Assembly (NCBI GenBank): GCA_900545405.1
Contig: UQYT01000044.1
Coordinates: 1 to 17,970 of the forward strand
DNA: 17,970 nt
Direction of reading: 5' to 3'
DNA from: an uncultured Eubacteriales bacterium
GTDB lineage: Bacteria; Bacillota; Clostridia; Oscillospirales; Oscillospiraceae
Part shown: positions 6,653-12,844 of the stretch, piece after piece
Layout of the letters: every line of letters begins with the position of its first letter
Position numbering within the stretch: the stretch's first letter is position 1
Made by a program: the position numbers and the translations under genes
Notes under the pieces: model-generated
What the model was told of the DNA's origin: nothing
Database searches by the model: none
Seen by the model: only the letters and a program-made list of their open reading frames with translations

Positions 6653-7315
6653 ATGTCAGGTAAAAGCAAAAGCCCGGCCGGCGCAATACTCGCGCTGCTG
6701 ATTCTTGTGATAATCGTCGTGGCGCTCATCTTCATTCTCCGCGGCGGCGGGAATGACAACACCGAGCCCTCGACCGACCCCGACATCACGGTGTCGGAGC
6801 CCCCGGCGGACGCCGACGACAGCGGCGATGACGACGCGTCCGTCCCCACTCCTCCTGTTCAGGAGACCACAGAACCCACTGCATCCCCCACTCCGACTCC
6901 CACACCCACGCCTACGCCCACTCCGACCCCCACGCCCACTCCGGCGGTCAACGCCTCCAGCGGCAGCTTCCGCTCCGACACTCAGACGGGGCTGAACATC
7001 GTGGTGGACTGGACGCTGACCCCGGGCGCGAACGGCGCGACGCTGTCTTTCAAGGTCTCGACGGAGTCTTACAGCCTCTACAACAACGAGGCCTGGCACG
7101 GCCTGAGCGTGACCATCGGCGGCCAGACCTGGGAGTTTGACACCAAGGCCATCGAGTATGAGGGCCCGGGCCTCGGCACCAACGAGCTGGCCGAGGGCAG
7201 CGTGGAGCTCTCCACGTCCTCCATCCCGGCGACGGCCACGGTGAACTGGCACTTCCAGGGCAGCTACGGCGGCACAGACCTCGAAAACATCACCGCCACC
7301 GGCACGATAAGCTGA
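6653..7315 (+). CDS. Membrane-anchored extracellular protein with Pro-Thr stalk, function unknown
   Basis: A 220-residue protein. Residues 1-8 are short and basic (MSGKSKSP) and 9-30 are strongly hydrophobic, a signal anchor with no lipobox or clear cleavage site. Residues 34-70 are acidic and Ser/Pro/Thr-rich. Residues 79-97 are a (PT)9P stalk, and 100-220 form a Ser/Thr/Gly-rich, beta-type globular domain (NIVVDWTLTP, ATLSFKVSTESYSLYNN, TVNWHFQGSYGG). The expected topology is inside N-terminus, outside domain on a stiff spacer crossing the wall. I do not recognise the outer domain. The PT codons vary, which points to selection on the protein and not recent slippage. It has its own promoter 60 bases after the metal pump; a link to metal export is not supported. 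A multi-hairpin repeat begins 5 bases after its stop. Confidence 0.75.
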   Translation: MSGKSKSPAGAILALLILVIIVVALIFILRGGGNDNTEPSTDPDITVSEPPADADDSGDDDASVPTPPVQETTEPTASPTPTPTPTPTPTPTPTPTPAVNASSGSFRSDTQTGLNIVVDWTLTPGANGATLSFKVSTESYSLYNNEAWHGLSVTIGGQTWEFDTKAIEYEGPGLGTNELAEGSVELSTSSIPATATVNWHFQGSYGGTDLENITATGTIS

Positions 7316-7320
7316 AAGCG

Positions 7321-7469
7321 TTTGAAAGTTTCGTCCACCTTTTCAAAGGTGGCAGGGTCCAGGGACAGAGTCCCTGGCCGCCCGCCGCAGCGGGCGGAAC
7401 CCCCCTGTGCTCAATGAAGCGCAGGAGGGGGGCCAAGGGGGAACCCTCGCCGGGGGTTCCCCCTTTTTT
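7321..7469 (+). repeat. Multi-hairpin dispersed element, copy A (ends in a terminator)
   Basis: Successive hairpins follow the stop codon of the stalk protein: ccaccttt-tc-aaaggtgg (7335-7352), ccagggac-aga-gtccctgg (7359-7377), ccgcccgc-cgca-gcgggcgg (7378-7397), an imperfect C-rich/G-rich pair (7400-7432), and gggggaaccc pairing with gggttccccc (7437-7463). A T6 run closes the element at 7464-7469. The last hairpin plus T6 is a good rho-independent terminator. A homologous copy lies at 12690-12840 on the minus strand, and a diverged partial copy begins at 17882. Confidence 0.85.
7437..7469 (+). terminator. Terminator hairpin closing element A
   Basis: A 10-bp G/C-rich stem (7437-7446 with 7454-7463) is followed by TTTTTT. 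It would end transcription of the stalk protein gene. The same sequence occurs in element B, where it would end the purL transcript. Confidence 0.8.
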
Positions 7470-7492
7470 ACGCTTTGTTTTATGAATTCAAA

Positions 7493-7540
7493 CGCAAAGG
7501 GAGGGTCCTAGGCGTGGCTCCTCCCTTTGCGCTTATTTTT
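7493..7540. terminator. Bidirectional terminator at the end of the Noc/ParB-like gene
   Basis: The 12-bp perfect stem cgcaaagggagg (7493-7504) with cctccctttgcg (7520-7531) has a 15-base loop. On the plus strand it is followed by cttatttttt, a strong T-tract that overlaps the last codons of the Noc/ParB-like gene. On the minus strand it lies just past that gene's stop, with a weaker TTTGAATT tail. It separates the convergent transcripts. Confidence 0.72.
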
Positions 7541-8342
7541 TCGGTATCGAGATGGTCACAATGAGCTCGTCCTCGGTCTCCTGCTTCTTCATCCCGGCGG
7601 CGATTCCGCCCTGCTTCATGAGGTCGAGGCTGTGGGTCAGGGTGTTGAGGAACACCCGCACGTCCTTGAGGATGAAGGCCCGGCGGCGGGCCGGCTTTTC
7701 CTCGGCCTTTTTGGCGGTGAGGAGGGCGTCTATGTAGGCGTCGGTCTGGGCGACGTTGAGGCCCTGGTCGCAGATGGCGGCGAGAGCGGCGCGCTGTTCC
7801 TCCGGCGTGCCGAGACGGAGAAGCGCCCTGCCGTGCCTCTCCGTCAGGCCTTTGTCGCGCAGGGCGGCCAGTATGTCCGGCGGCAGCTTTAGGAGCCGGA
7901 GCTTGTTCGCCACGGCGCTCTGGCTCAGGCCCAGACGCCGCGCCGCCTCCTCCTGGCTCATGTCGAACATGCGTATGAGGTTCGAGATGCCCCGCGCCTC
8001 CTCGACAAAGTCGAGGTCCTCGCGCTGGAGATTCTCGACCATCGCCAGCAGGCCGGACTCCTCCATGTCCACGTCGAGGACGAGGCAGGGCACGCGCGTG
8101 AGCCCCGCCAGCCGGGCCGCGCGGAGGCGGCGCTCGCCCGCGATGAGCTCGTAGCGGCCGTAGTGCAGCCGCACGCTGATGGGCGAGAGCACGCCGTACT
8201 GCTTTATGCTCTCCGCAAGCGCGGCGAGGCTCTCTCCGTCGAAAACCCGGCGCGGCTGGTTCGGGTTCGGGTCTATTTCGTTTACCGGTACCTGTACGAT
8301 CCCCCCGCGTCCGACGCGGGTCCTGGTCAATAGTGCGGGCAT
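7533..8342 (-). CDS. ParB/Noc-family DNA-binding CTPase (nucleoid occlusion-like)
   Basis: A 269-residue ParB-superfamily protein. Seen directly: box I NPNQPRRVF (26-34), the arginine-rich CTP-binding patch GERRLRAARL (69-78), ENLQRE (103-108) and a central helix-turn-helix (SQEEAARRLGLSQSAVANKL, 129-148). KLRLLKLP and TERHGRALLRL then follow. The last two look more like Noc than chromosomal Spo0J, which has a GHGR variant, so nucleoid occlusion or a paralogous partition role is likely. The C-terminus (220-269) is short and basic. The ATG at 8340-8342 was chosen because AGGAG lies 7 bases upstream; the longer frame adds 6 residues that contain the ribosome binding site. No parA neighbour and no obvious parS-like palindrome are present in the window. 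A plain ParB paralogue remains possible. Confidence 0.85.
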   Translation of the reverse strand: MPALLTRTRVGRGGIVQVPVNEIDPNPNQPRRVFDGESLAALAESIKQYGVLSPISVRLHYGRYELIAGERRLRAARLAGLTRVPCLVLDVDMEESGLLAMVENLQREDLDFVEEARGISNLIRMFDMSQEEAARRLGLSQSAVANKLRLLKLPPDILAALRDKGLTERHGRALLRLGTPEEQRAALAAICDQGLNVAQTDAYIDALLTAKKAEEKPARRRAFILKDVRVFLNTLTHSLDLMKQGGIAAGMKKQETEDELIVTISIPKK

Positions 8343-8710
8343 GACCTTTCTCCTTTGCATACGACGTTTATAGTGAAAGCATAGCCCCGCCGCCCCGGAA
8401 AGTCCCGCGAAAAAGGGCGGATGATAATTTTAATGTAAAAAGCAAAAAATAAATAAAAAAAGGCGGCGGACTGCGCGAACAGTCCGCCAAAACAGGGTTG
8501 TGGGATAAAGATATGAGCCGGGTCCCCGCATGATGGCCCGCCGTGGGGCGGGTCAGCAATTGGATAAGCTGTGATGAAAGAATAACGCAAAAGCCCCGCC
8601 TTTGCAAGAGCGAAGGGTGTCGATGCGGCACTACTTTTGTCGAATGAATATTTGCCCCCGGCGTCGGGTATGCTAAAGCTCGAAGTCAGATAAAAAGGAG
8701 GCTGCGAGGC
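8343..8710. other. Gap between Noc/ParB-like gene and DUF378 gene, with an orphan minus-strand terminator
   Basis: No convincing protein gene lies here. The left part (8395-8460) is A+T-rich and probably carries the promoter of the Noc/ParB-like gene, but I cannot place it. The middle (8490-8640) contains several short dyads, including cccgcc/ggcggg near 8538-8553 and a gcaaaa/tttgc pair near 8586-8605. A strong minus-strand terminator sits at 8465-8488. The right end holds the AAGGAGG ribosome binding site (8695-8701) of the DUF378 gene. Confidence 0.55.
8438..8488 (-). terminator. Orphan rho-independent terminator (minus strand)
   Basis: The perfect 8-bp stem GGCGGACT/AGTCCGCC (8465-8472 with 8481-8488) is followed on the minus strand by GCCGCC and a long T-rich run through 8438. 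No minus-strand gene lies immediately to its right: the next gene, 8711-8923, is on the plus strand. It may end a small RNA or a leader transcript. Confidence 0.75.
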
Positions 8711-8923
8711 ATGATAATGGACCGCATCGCACTCATACTCGCCATCATCGGCGGGCTGAACTGGGGCAGCATCGGTCTGTTCCGCTTCGACATAGTGGCG
8801 TGGCTTTTCGGCGGACAGACCGCCACAGTGAGCCGCGTGGTGTACACGCTGGTCGGACTGGCTGCACTCTGGTGCGTGACGCTGCTCTTCCGTGAGCGCG
8901 AAGAAAACTCCGAATCCGCCTAA
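8711..8923 (+). CDS. DUF378 family small membrane protein
   Basis: A 70-residue protein with two hydrophobic segments (about 5-24 and 39-61) and the signature IGGLNWGSIGLF (13-24) of the DUF378 (YuzA-like) family. The charged C-terminus REREENSESA probably faces the cytoplasm. The function of the family is unknown. The ATG at 8711 has AAGGAGG 9 bases upstream; an in-frame ATG at 8717 is an alternative. It stands alone, with a strong terminator directly after it, so it is probably monocistronic. Confidence 0.88.
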   Translation: MIMDRIALILAIIGGLNWGSIGLFRFDIVAWLFGGQTATVSRVVYTLVGLAALWCVTLLFREREENSESA

Positions 8924-8931
8924 AACCCGGT

Positions 8932-8962
8932 AAAGCGCCGTCTCTTTTGAGACGGCGCTTTT
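8932..8962. terminator. Bidirectional terminator between DUF378 and XRE genes
   Basis: The near-perfect stem aaagcgccgtctc (8932-8944) pairs with gagacggcgcttt (8949-8961) around a TTTT loop. T-tracts are read on both strands. It serves the plus-strand DUF378 gene and the convergent minus-strand XRE gene. Confidence 0.88.
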
Positions 8963-8964
8963 AA

Positions 8965-9567
8965 TTATGACCGGCTCTTGCGTTTGAGCACGATGGCGAG
9001 GACGACGCCCGCCGCGAGGAGGACGAGGCCGAAGATCATGAACCCGCTCCCCATTATATACACGGGGTTGTTGACCGAGAGATCGGCGGCCGCATTCCCC
9101 GTGTTCAAGGCTATGCTGCTCCCGCCGGGCACGAGCATCTCCATGCCGTTGAAAAAATTGCCCATGCCTTCCGTTGCCGAGGAAAATGACCCCACCATGC
9201 TCTTGATCATCGCCCGCACCAGCGCACCCATGCCGGTGAAGATGGCGCCCACCACGGCGAGGTACACGCCCGCGAGCCAGCCCCAGCGCTTTGCGGCGCC
9301 GCGGACCATGCGCGGGAGCTTGTCCGTCCAGTCCTCCGGCCGCGCCGGCTCCTCCTCTGGCTCCTCCGGCTCCGAATCCGAGAGCAGCCAGTCCACGGAA
9401 ACGCCCAGGGCCGCGCCCAGCGCCGCGAGCTTCGCCGTCTCCGGCAGAGCCTCGCCGCCCTCCCACTTGCTCACCGCCTGACGCGACACGCCCACCATGT
9501 CGGCCATCGCCTCCTGTGAGAGGCCCGCGCGCTTGCGGCTGTAGAGTATCTTTTCCGACAGCTTCAT
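8965..9567 (-). CDS. XRE-family regulator fused to a two-helix membrane domain
   Basis: A 200-residue protein. Residues 4-62 are a Cro/C1-type helix-turn-helix (LYSRKRAGLSQEAMADMVGV, then SRQAVSKWEGGEALPETAKL). Residues 65-80 are an acidic Glu/Pro linker. Hydrophobic helices lie at about 96-118 and 172-194, separated by a Gly/Ser/Asn-rich region of about 50 residues, and the C-terminus is basic (KRKSRS). A DNA-binding domain tied to the membrane suggests that envelope or surface signals control its activity. The ATG at 9565-9567 has AGGAGG at 9575-9580 on the minus strand; the longer frame runs through promoter DNA. It is divergent from fhs, and the gap holds two direct repeats that could be its operator. 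Confidence 0.87.
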   Translation of the reverse strand: MKLSEKILYSRKRAGLSQEAMADMVGVSRQAVSKWEGGEALPETAKLAALGAALGVSVDWLLSDSEPEEPEEEPARPEDWTDKLPRMVRGAAKRWGWLAGVYLAVVGAIFTGMGALVRAMIKSMVGSFSSATEGMGNFFNGMEMLVPGGSSIALNTGNAAADLSVNNPVYIMGSGFMIFGLVLLAAGVVLAIVLKRKSRS

Positions 9568-9596
9568 GTTCCCGCCTCCTTTGTTTTTGTGGCTCG

Positions 9597-9625
9597 AGTA
9601 TAGCATCCCCGGCTTTTGCAGGCAA
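9597..9625 (-). promoter_or_regulatory. Promoter of the XRE gene
   Basis: On the minus strand, TTGCCT (9620-9625), a 17-base spacer and TATACT (9597-9602). The -35 abuts the first of the two 22-bp direct repeats, so a bound protein there could touch RNA polymerase. Confidence 0.65.
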
Positions 9626-9669
9626 GCAACTTGGGGCTGGAATCTGCGCAACCTGGGGTTGCAATCCCT
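9626..9669. repeat. Two 22-bp imperfect direct repeats, probable operator
   Basis: Copy 1 is at 9626-9647 and copy 2 at 9648-9669, directly adjacent. They share the pattern GCAACYTGGGGYTGSAATC, with 16 of the first 19 positions identical. Copy 2 contains a perfect short dyad CAACC-TGG-GGTTG; copy 1 has the same dyad with mismatches. The 22-base period places both on the same DNA face. The pair lies between the XRE -35 and the possible fhs -35. Confidence 0.65.
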
Positions 9670-9677
9670 CCCGGAGC

Positions 9678-9705
9678 TTTACAAATCCACGCGATATGGT
9701 AAAAT
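9678..9705 (+). promoter_or_regulatory. Possible promoter of fhs
   Basis: TTTACA (9678-9683), a 16-base spacer and TAAAAT (9700-9705). Transcription would start near 9712, 25 bases before the ATG, with AGAGG at 9726-9730 as the ribosome binding site. The match is moderate. Confidence 0.5.
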
Positions 9706-9736
9706 AAAAGGGATTTTTGACATAAAGAGGTGCGCC

Positions 9737-11398
9737 ATGACCGATATTGAAATTGCCCAGGCAGCCGTCCCCCTGACCATAACCGAAGTCGCCGCCAAGG
9801 CCGGCATCGACGAGAGTTTTGTCGAGTGCTACGGCCGGTACAAGGCCAAGATAGGCCCCGCCCTGCTCAAGGCCCCGGGGGAGGACGGCAAGCTCATACT
9901 CGTCACCGCCATAAACCCCACCCCGGCGGGCGAGGGAAAGACCACGACCACCGTCGGCCTCTCGGACGCTCTGCGGAAGATAGGCCGCCGCTCCATCGTG
10001 GCGCTGCGCGAGCCCTCGCTCGGGCCCGTGTTCGGCATAAAGGGCGGCGCGGCCGGCGGCGGCTATGCCCAGGTCATCCCCATGGAGGACATCAACCTCC
10101 ACTTCACTGGCGACTTCCACGCCATAGGCGCGGCGAACAACCTCCTCGCCGCGATGCTGGATAACCACATCTACCAGGGCAACGCCCTCAACATAGACCC
10201 CCGGCGCATCACCTGGCGCCGCGCCGTGGACATGAACGACAGGCAGCTGCGCTTCATAACCGACGGCCTCGGCGGGCGCGTGAACGGCGTCCCCCGCGAG
10301 GATGGCTTCGATATCACGGTAGCGAGCGAGGTCATGGCCGTGCTCTGCCTCGCCTCGGACATCACGGACCTCAAGGCGCGCCTCTCCCGCATCGTGGTGG
10401 GCTACACCTATGACGAGCAGCCCGTGACCGCGGGCCAGCTTGGCGCTGCGGGGGCCATGGCGGCGCTCCTCAAGGACGCGCTCAAGCCCAACCTCGTGCA
10501 GACGCTGGAGGGAACGCCCACCTTTGTCCACGGCGGCCCCTTTGCGAACATCGCCCACGGCTGCAACAGCGTCACGGCTACGCGCATGGCTCTCCGGCTC
10601 GGCGAGTACGCGGTCACGGAGGCCGGCTTTGGCGCGGACCTCGGCGCGGAGAAGTTTTTCGACATCAAGTGCCGCATGTCCGGCCTGCGCCCCTCGGCCG
10701 TCGTCGTCGTGGCGACGGTGCGCGCGCTCAAGCACCACGGCGGCGCGGCGAAGGGCGAGCTCGGCGTCGAGAACCTCGACGCGCTCGAGCGCGGCCTGCC
10801 CAACCTGCTGCGGCATGTGGACAACATCAAGAACGTCTACGGTCTGCCCTGCGTCGTCGCGATAAACCGCTTCCCGACCGACACGGAGGCGGAGCTCGCT
10901 CTGGTCGAGCGCTGCTGCCGGGAGCTCGGCGTGAACGTCGCGCTCAGCGAGGTCTGGGCAAAGGGCGGCGAAGGCGGCGTCGGGCTCGCTCGCGAGGTCG
11001 TGCGCCTGTGCGAAGAGCCGAGCGACTTCCACTTCGCCTACCCGGACGAGCTCGATATCCGCGGCAAGATCGAGGCCGTGGCCAGGCGCGTCTATCACGC
11101 GGGCGACGTCGCCTTCACCTCCGGCGCGGAGAAGGAGCTCCGCCAGCTCGAGGCTCTGGGCTTCGGCTCCCTGCCCGTCTGCATGGCCAAGACGCAGTAC
11201 TCCTTCTCGGACGACCCGGCCAAGCTGGGCGCGCCCGAGGGCTTCACGCTGACGGTGCGCAAGCTCAAGGTCTCCGCCGGCGCGGGCTTCATCGTGGCCC
11301 TGACCGGCGACATCATGACCATGCCCGGCCTGCCCAAGTCCCCCGCCGCCGAGCGCATCGACGTCGACGAAAACGGCCGCATCTCCGGCCTGTTCTGA
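9737..11398 (+). CDS. fhs: Formate-tetrahydrofolate ligase
   Basis: A 553-residue enzyme, close to the usual length of about 556. It joins formate to tetrahydrofolate with ATP to give 10-formyl-THF in the cytoplasm, for purine synthesis, formyl-methionine and acetogenic or glycine pathways. Seen directly: the nucleotide-binding loop TPAGEGKTTTTVGL (62-75), REPSLGPVFGIKGGAAGGGY (91-110), the conserved INLHFTGDFHAIGAANN (119-135) and the C-terminal signature TGDIMTMPGLPKSP. Its last residues, RISGLF, match the family terminus. ATG 9737 follows AGAGG by 6 bases; the longer frame upstream reads promoter DNA. A GntR-type gene follows after 39 bases and may be co-transcribed. The purD-purL block that uses formyl-THF downstream in the pathway lies 1.5 kb away on the other strand. 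Confidence 0.97.
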   Translation: MTDIEIAQAAVPLTITEVAAKAGIDESFVECYGRYKAKIGPALLKAPGEDGKLILVTAINPTPAGEGKTTTTVGLSDALRKIGRRSIVALREPSLGPVFGIKGGAAGGGYAQVIPMEDINLHFTGDFHAIGAANNLLAAMLDNHIYQGNALNIDPRRITWRRAVDMNDRQLRFITDGLGGRVNGVPREDGFDITVASEVMAVLCLASDITDLKARLSRIVVGYTYDEQPVTAGQLGAAGAMAALLKDALKPNLVQTLEGTPTFVHGGPFANIAHGCNSVTATRMALRLGEYAVTEAGFGADLGAEKFFDIKCRMSGLRPSAVVVVATVRALKHHGGAAKGELGVENLDALERGLPNLLRHVDNIKNVYGLPCVVAINRFPTDTEAELALVERCCRELGVNVALSEVWAKGGEGGVGLAREVVRLCEEPSDFHFAYPDELDIRGKIEAVARRVYHAGDVAFTSGAEKELRQLEALGFGSLPVCMAKTQYSFSDDPAKLGAPEGFTLTVRKLKVSAGAGFIVALTGDIMTMPGLPKSPAAERIDVDENGRISGLF

Positions 11399-11437
11399 GG
11401 CGCACTTATAAGAAATTGTATCACGGAGGGCTGTGAC

Positions 11438-12142
11438 ATGGCCGGTACGTCGGAAAACTCAAAGCGCGAGAGCTTCGTAAAGGAGATAGAGGCGCAGATA
11501 CTGTCGGGCGAGCTCAAACCCGGCACGCGGCTGGAGGCGGAGCGCGACCTCGCGGTGCGCCACGGCCTGAGCCGGAGCAGCGTGAACCTCGGCATGCTGG
11601 AGCTGGAGCGCAAGGGCTTTGTGCGCATCGTCCCGCGCAAGGGCGCCTTTGTCTCGGACTTTCTGCGCGAGGCCACGCCGCAGACGCTGTCGGTCATCAT
11701 GGAGTACGGCTCGGCGCAGATGGACGTCTCGCTGCTGCACGACCTCATGGACCTGCGCGTGCTCATCGAGTGCGAGTGCGCCCGCCTCGCCTGCGAAAAC
11801 GGCGCCGGGCCCGCGGACACCGAGCTGGACGTCCTGCTCGGGAAGATAAAGTCCGGCACCGGCACGGAGCTGGTGGACGCGACCTTCGACTACCACTACC
11901 ACCTCACGAAGCTCTCCGGCAACGACGTCTACGCCATGACCTTCAAGGCCTTCCACGGCCCATTGCGCGGCCTGACCGCGGAGCACTTCCGCTCGGCGAA
12001 GGAGCGCCGGCAGTCGCTCCAGCTCCACACGGAGCTGACCCGGGCCCTGCACGAGGGCGAAGCCGACGAGGCCGCGCGGCTGGTGCGCGAGATAATAAAG
12101 CGCGCGGACGAGAACCTCTCCGGCGGCAAAAAGAGAAAATGA
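11438..12142 (+). CDS. GntR/FadR-subfamily transcriptional regulator with FCD domain
   Basis: A 234-residue repressor-type regulator. Residues 11-77 are the winged helix: ILSGELKPGTRLEAERDLAV, RHGLSRSSVNLGMLELERKG and the wing RIVPRKGAFVSD. Residues 95-225 are an all-helical FCD ligand domain, with D151 and H155 in FDYHYHL and H197 in LQLHTEL. These are the kind of residues that bind a metal and a carboxylate ligand in this family. A fourth ligand may be H173, but that is less clear. The C-terminus is basic (SGGKKRK). GGAGGG lies 7 bases before the ATG. It follows fhs by 39 bases with no terminator between, so one operon is likely. The effector is unknown; small organic acids are typical of the family. 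Confidence 0.9.
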   Translation: MAGTSENSKRESFVKEIEAQILSGELKPGTRLEAERDLAVRHGLSRSSVNLGMLELERKGFVRIVPRKGAFVSDFLREATPQTLSVIMEYGSAQMDVSLLHDLMDLRVLIECECARLACENGAGPADTELDVLLGKIKSGTGTELVDATFDYHYHLTKLSGNDVYAMTFKAFHGPLRGLTAEHFRSAKERRQSLQLHTELTRALHEGEADEAARLVREIIKRADENLSGGKKRK

Positions 12143-12170
12143 AAAAACGCCCCGATCGGGGCGTTTTTTT
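12142..12170 (+). terminator. Rho-independent terminator after the GntR-type gene
   Basis: aaaaaacgcccc pairs with ggggcgtttttt around GATC, followed by a seven-base T run ending at 12170. It begins at the last base of the GntR-type stop codon. It should end the fhs-gntR transcript. The A-tract on the left also makes it usable on the minus strand. Confidence 0.92.
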
Positions 12171-12212
12171 GCGCCATACGAGCGACGCTCTCAGCTCACC
12201 AAGGCCCCGACC

Positions 12213-12270
12213 CGCACACGTACAAAGCGCAATGACGAGGCCGCCTTGTCCTTCACTTTGCACGTGTGCG
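12213..12270. repeat. Long-armed inverted repeat at the left edge of element D1
   Basis: Arm cgcacacgtacaaag (12213-12227) is the reverse complement of ctttgcacgtgtgcg (12256-12270) except for one position, with a 28-base loop. A third copy of the arm, cgcacacgtacaagg, lies at 12669-12683 at the outer edge of element D2. Repeated arms at both outer edges suggest mobile-element ends or a shared structural RNA module. Confidence 0.7.
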
Positions 12271-12390
12271 CCGTTACCCTGGGCAAAAGCTGCCGTCCCC
12301 TACTGCCCGTTCCACCCCATTTCTTTGCTCTTGCGCAAAGAAACGGGGTGGAGCCCCAAAGAAACGCGCTTTTGGGTGCCGCCACGGGAG
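12261..12390 (+). repeat. Dispersed hairpin element D1
   Basis: It reads CACGTGTGCGCCGTTACC, then a long hairpin at 12311-12352 (tccaccccatttctttg with caaagaaacggggtgga, one internal mismatch, 8-base loop), then GAGCCCCAAAGAAACGCGC and TTTTGGGTGCCGCC. The same order of blocks appears on the minus strand at 12546-12679. The sequence is not identical, but the hairpin is preserved in both. Confidence 0.75.
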
Positions 12391-12545
12391 CTGTTCGGTC
12401 CCACCCGCCTCTCCCACGAACTCGAAGCCCCAACATCACCGCCAACTGCGTCAAGCTGACTTGAGCGCCCGGTCAACCGCCAAGCCCCGCCCCAAGTCGG
12501 GCGAAGATGAGTAAAGACAACCGAGGCAGCAGCGCTCACGCGGAT

Positions 12546-12679
12546 GGTGGAGCCGCCGGGGTAAAAAAGCGCCTTTCTTTGGCGGCTCGACACCGTTTCT
12601 TTGGGCAAGCACCAAAGAAATGGGGTCGAAAGGCAGGGCAAGGTAACGACTACCTCCCAAGGAAACGGCGCACACGTAC
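12546..12679 (-). repeat. Dispersed hairpin element D2, inverted relative to D1
   Basis: Read on the minus strand it gives TACGTGTGCGCCGTTTCC, a hairpin at 12588-12628 (17 pairable positions with one mismatch and one G-T), then GAGCCGCCAAAGAAAGGCGC and CTTTTTTACCCCGGCGGC. It matches D1 block by block. D1 and D2 form an inverted pair about 155 bases apart. Confidence 0.75.
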
Positions 12680-12689
12680 AAGGCAAAGA

Positions 12690-12840
12690 AAATAAAAGGG
12701 GGAACCCCCGGCGAGGGTTCCCCCTTGAACCCCCTCCTGCGCTTCAATAAGCACAAGAGAGTTCCGCGCTCTGCGGAGCGCGGGCAAGGGCTCTGCCCCT
12801 GCACCCCGCCACCTTTGAAAAGGTGGACGAAACTTTCAAA
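12690..12840 (-). repeat. Multi-hairpin dispersed element, copy B
   Basis: On the minus strand this copy matches element A from GCGTTTGAAAGTTTCGTCC to GGGTTCCCCCTTTT. Hairpins are at 12809-12826, 12784-12802 (loop AGA), 12764-12783 (loop CGCA) and 12698-12724, the last followed on the minus strand by TTTTATTTT. It lies about 25 bases past the purL stop, so it would form the 3' tail and terminator of the purD-purL transcript. Stem differences from copy A are compensatory. Confidence 0.85.
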
Positions 12841-12844
12841 CGCG

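Noticed and set aside
6887..6943. Pro-Thr tract as a slipping microsatellite
   Set aside because: The codons for Pro and Thr are mixed along the tract, so there is no uniform DNA repeat unit to slip.
8368..8631. An 87-codon minus-strand frame in the gap right of the Noc/ParB-like gene
   Set aside because: It would read straight through the strong minus-strand terminator at 8438-8488, has no ribosome binding site, and its composition does not look like protein.
8343..8710. parS or Noc-box site next to the Noc/ParB-like gene
   Set aside because: I looked for TGTTTCACGTGAAACA and ATTTCCCGGGAAAT-like palindromes and found no good match in the window.
8327..11098. A 923-codon minus-strand open frame opposite fhs
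   Set aside because: It runs across the fhs gene, both promoters, the XRE gene and the orphan terminator. The composition is shadow-like and no family is recognisable.
12507..12695. A 62-codon plus-strand frame inside repeat D2
   Set aside because: Its sequence follows the hairpin repeat, is very basic and has no good ribosome binding site. It is probably an artefact of the repeat.
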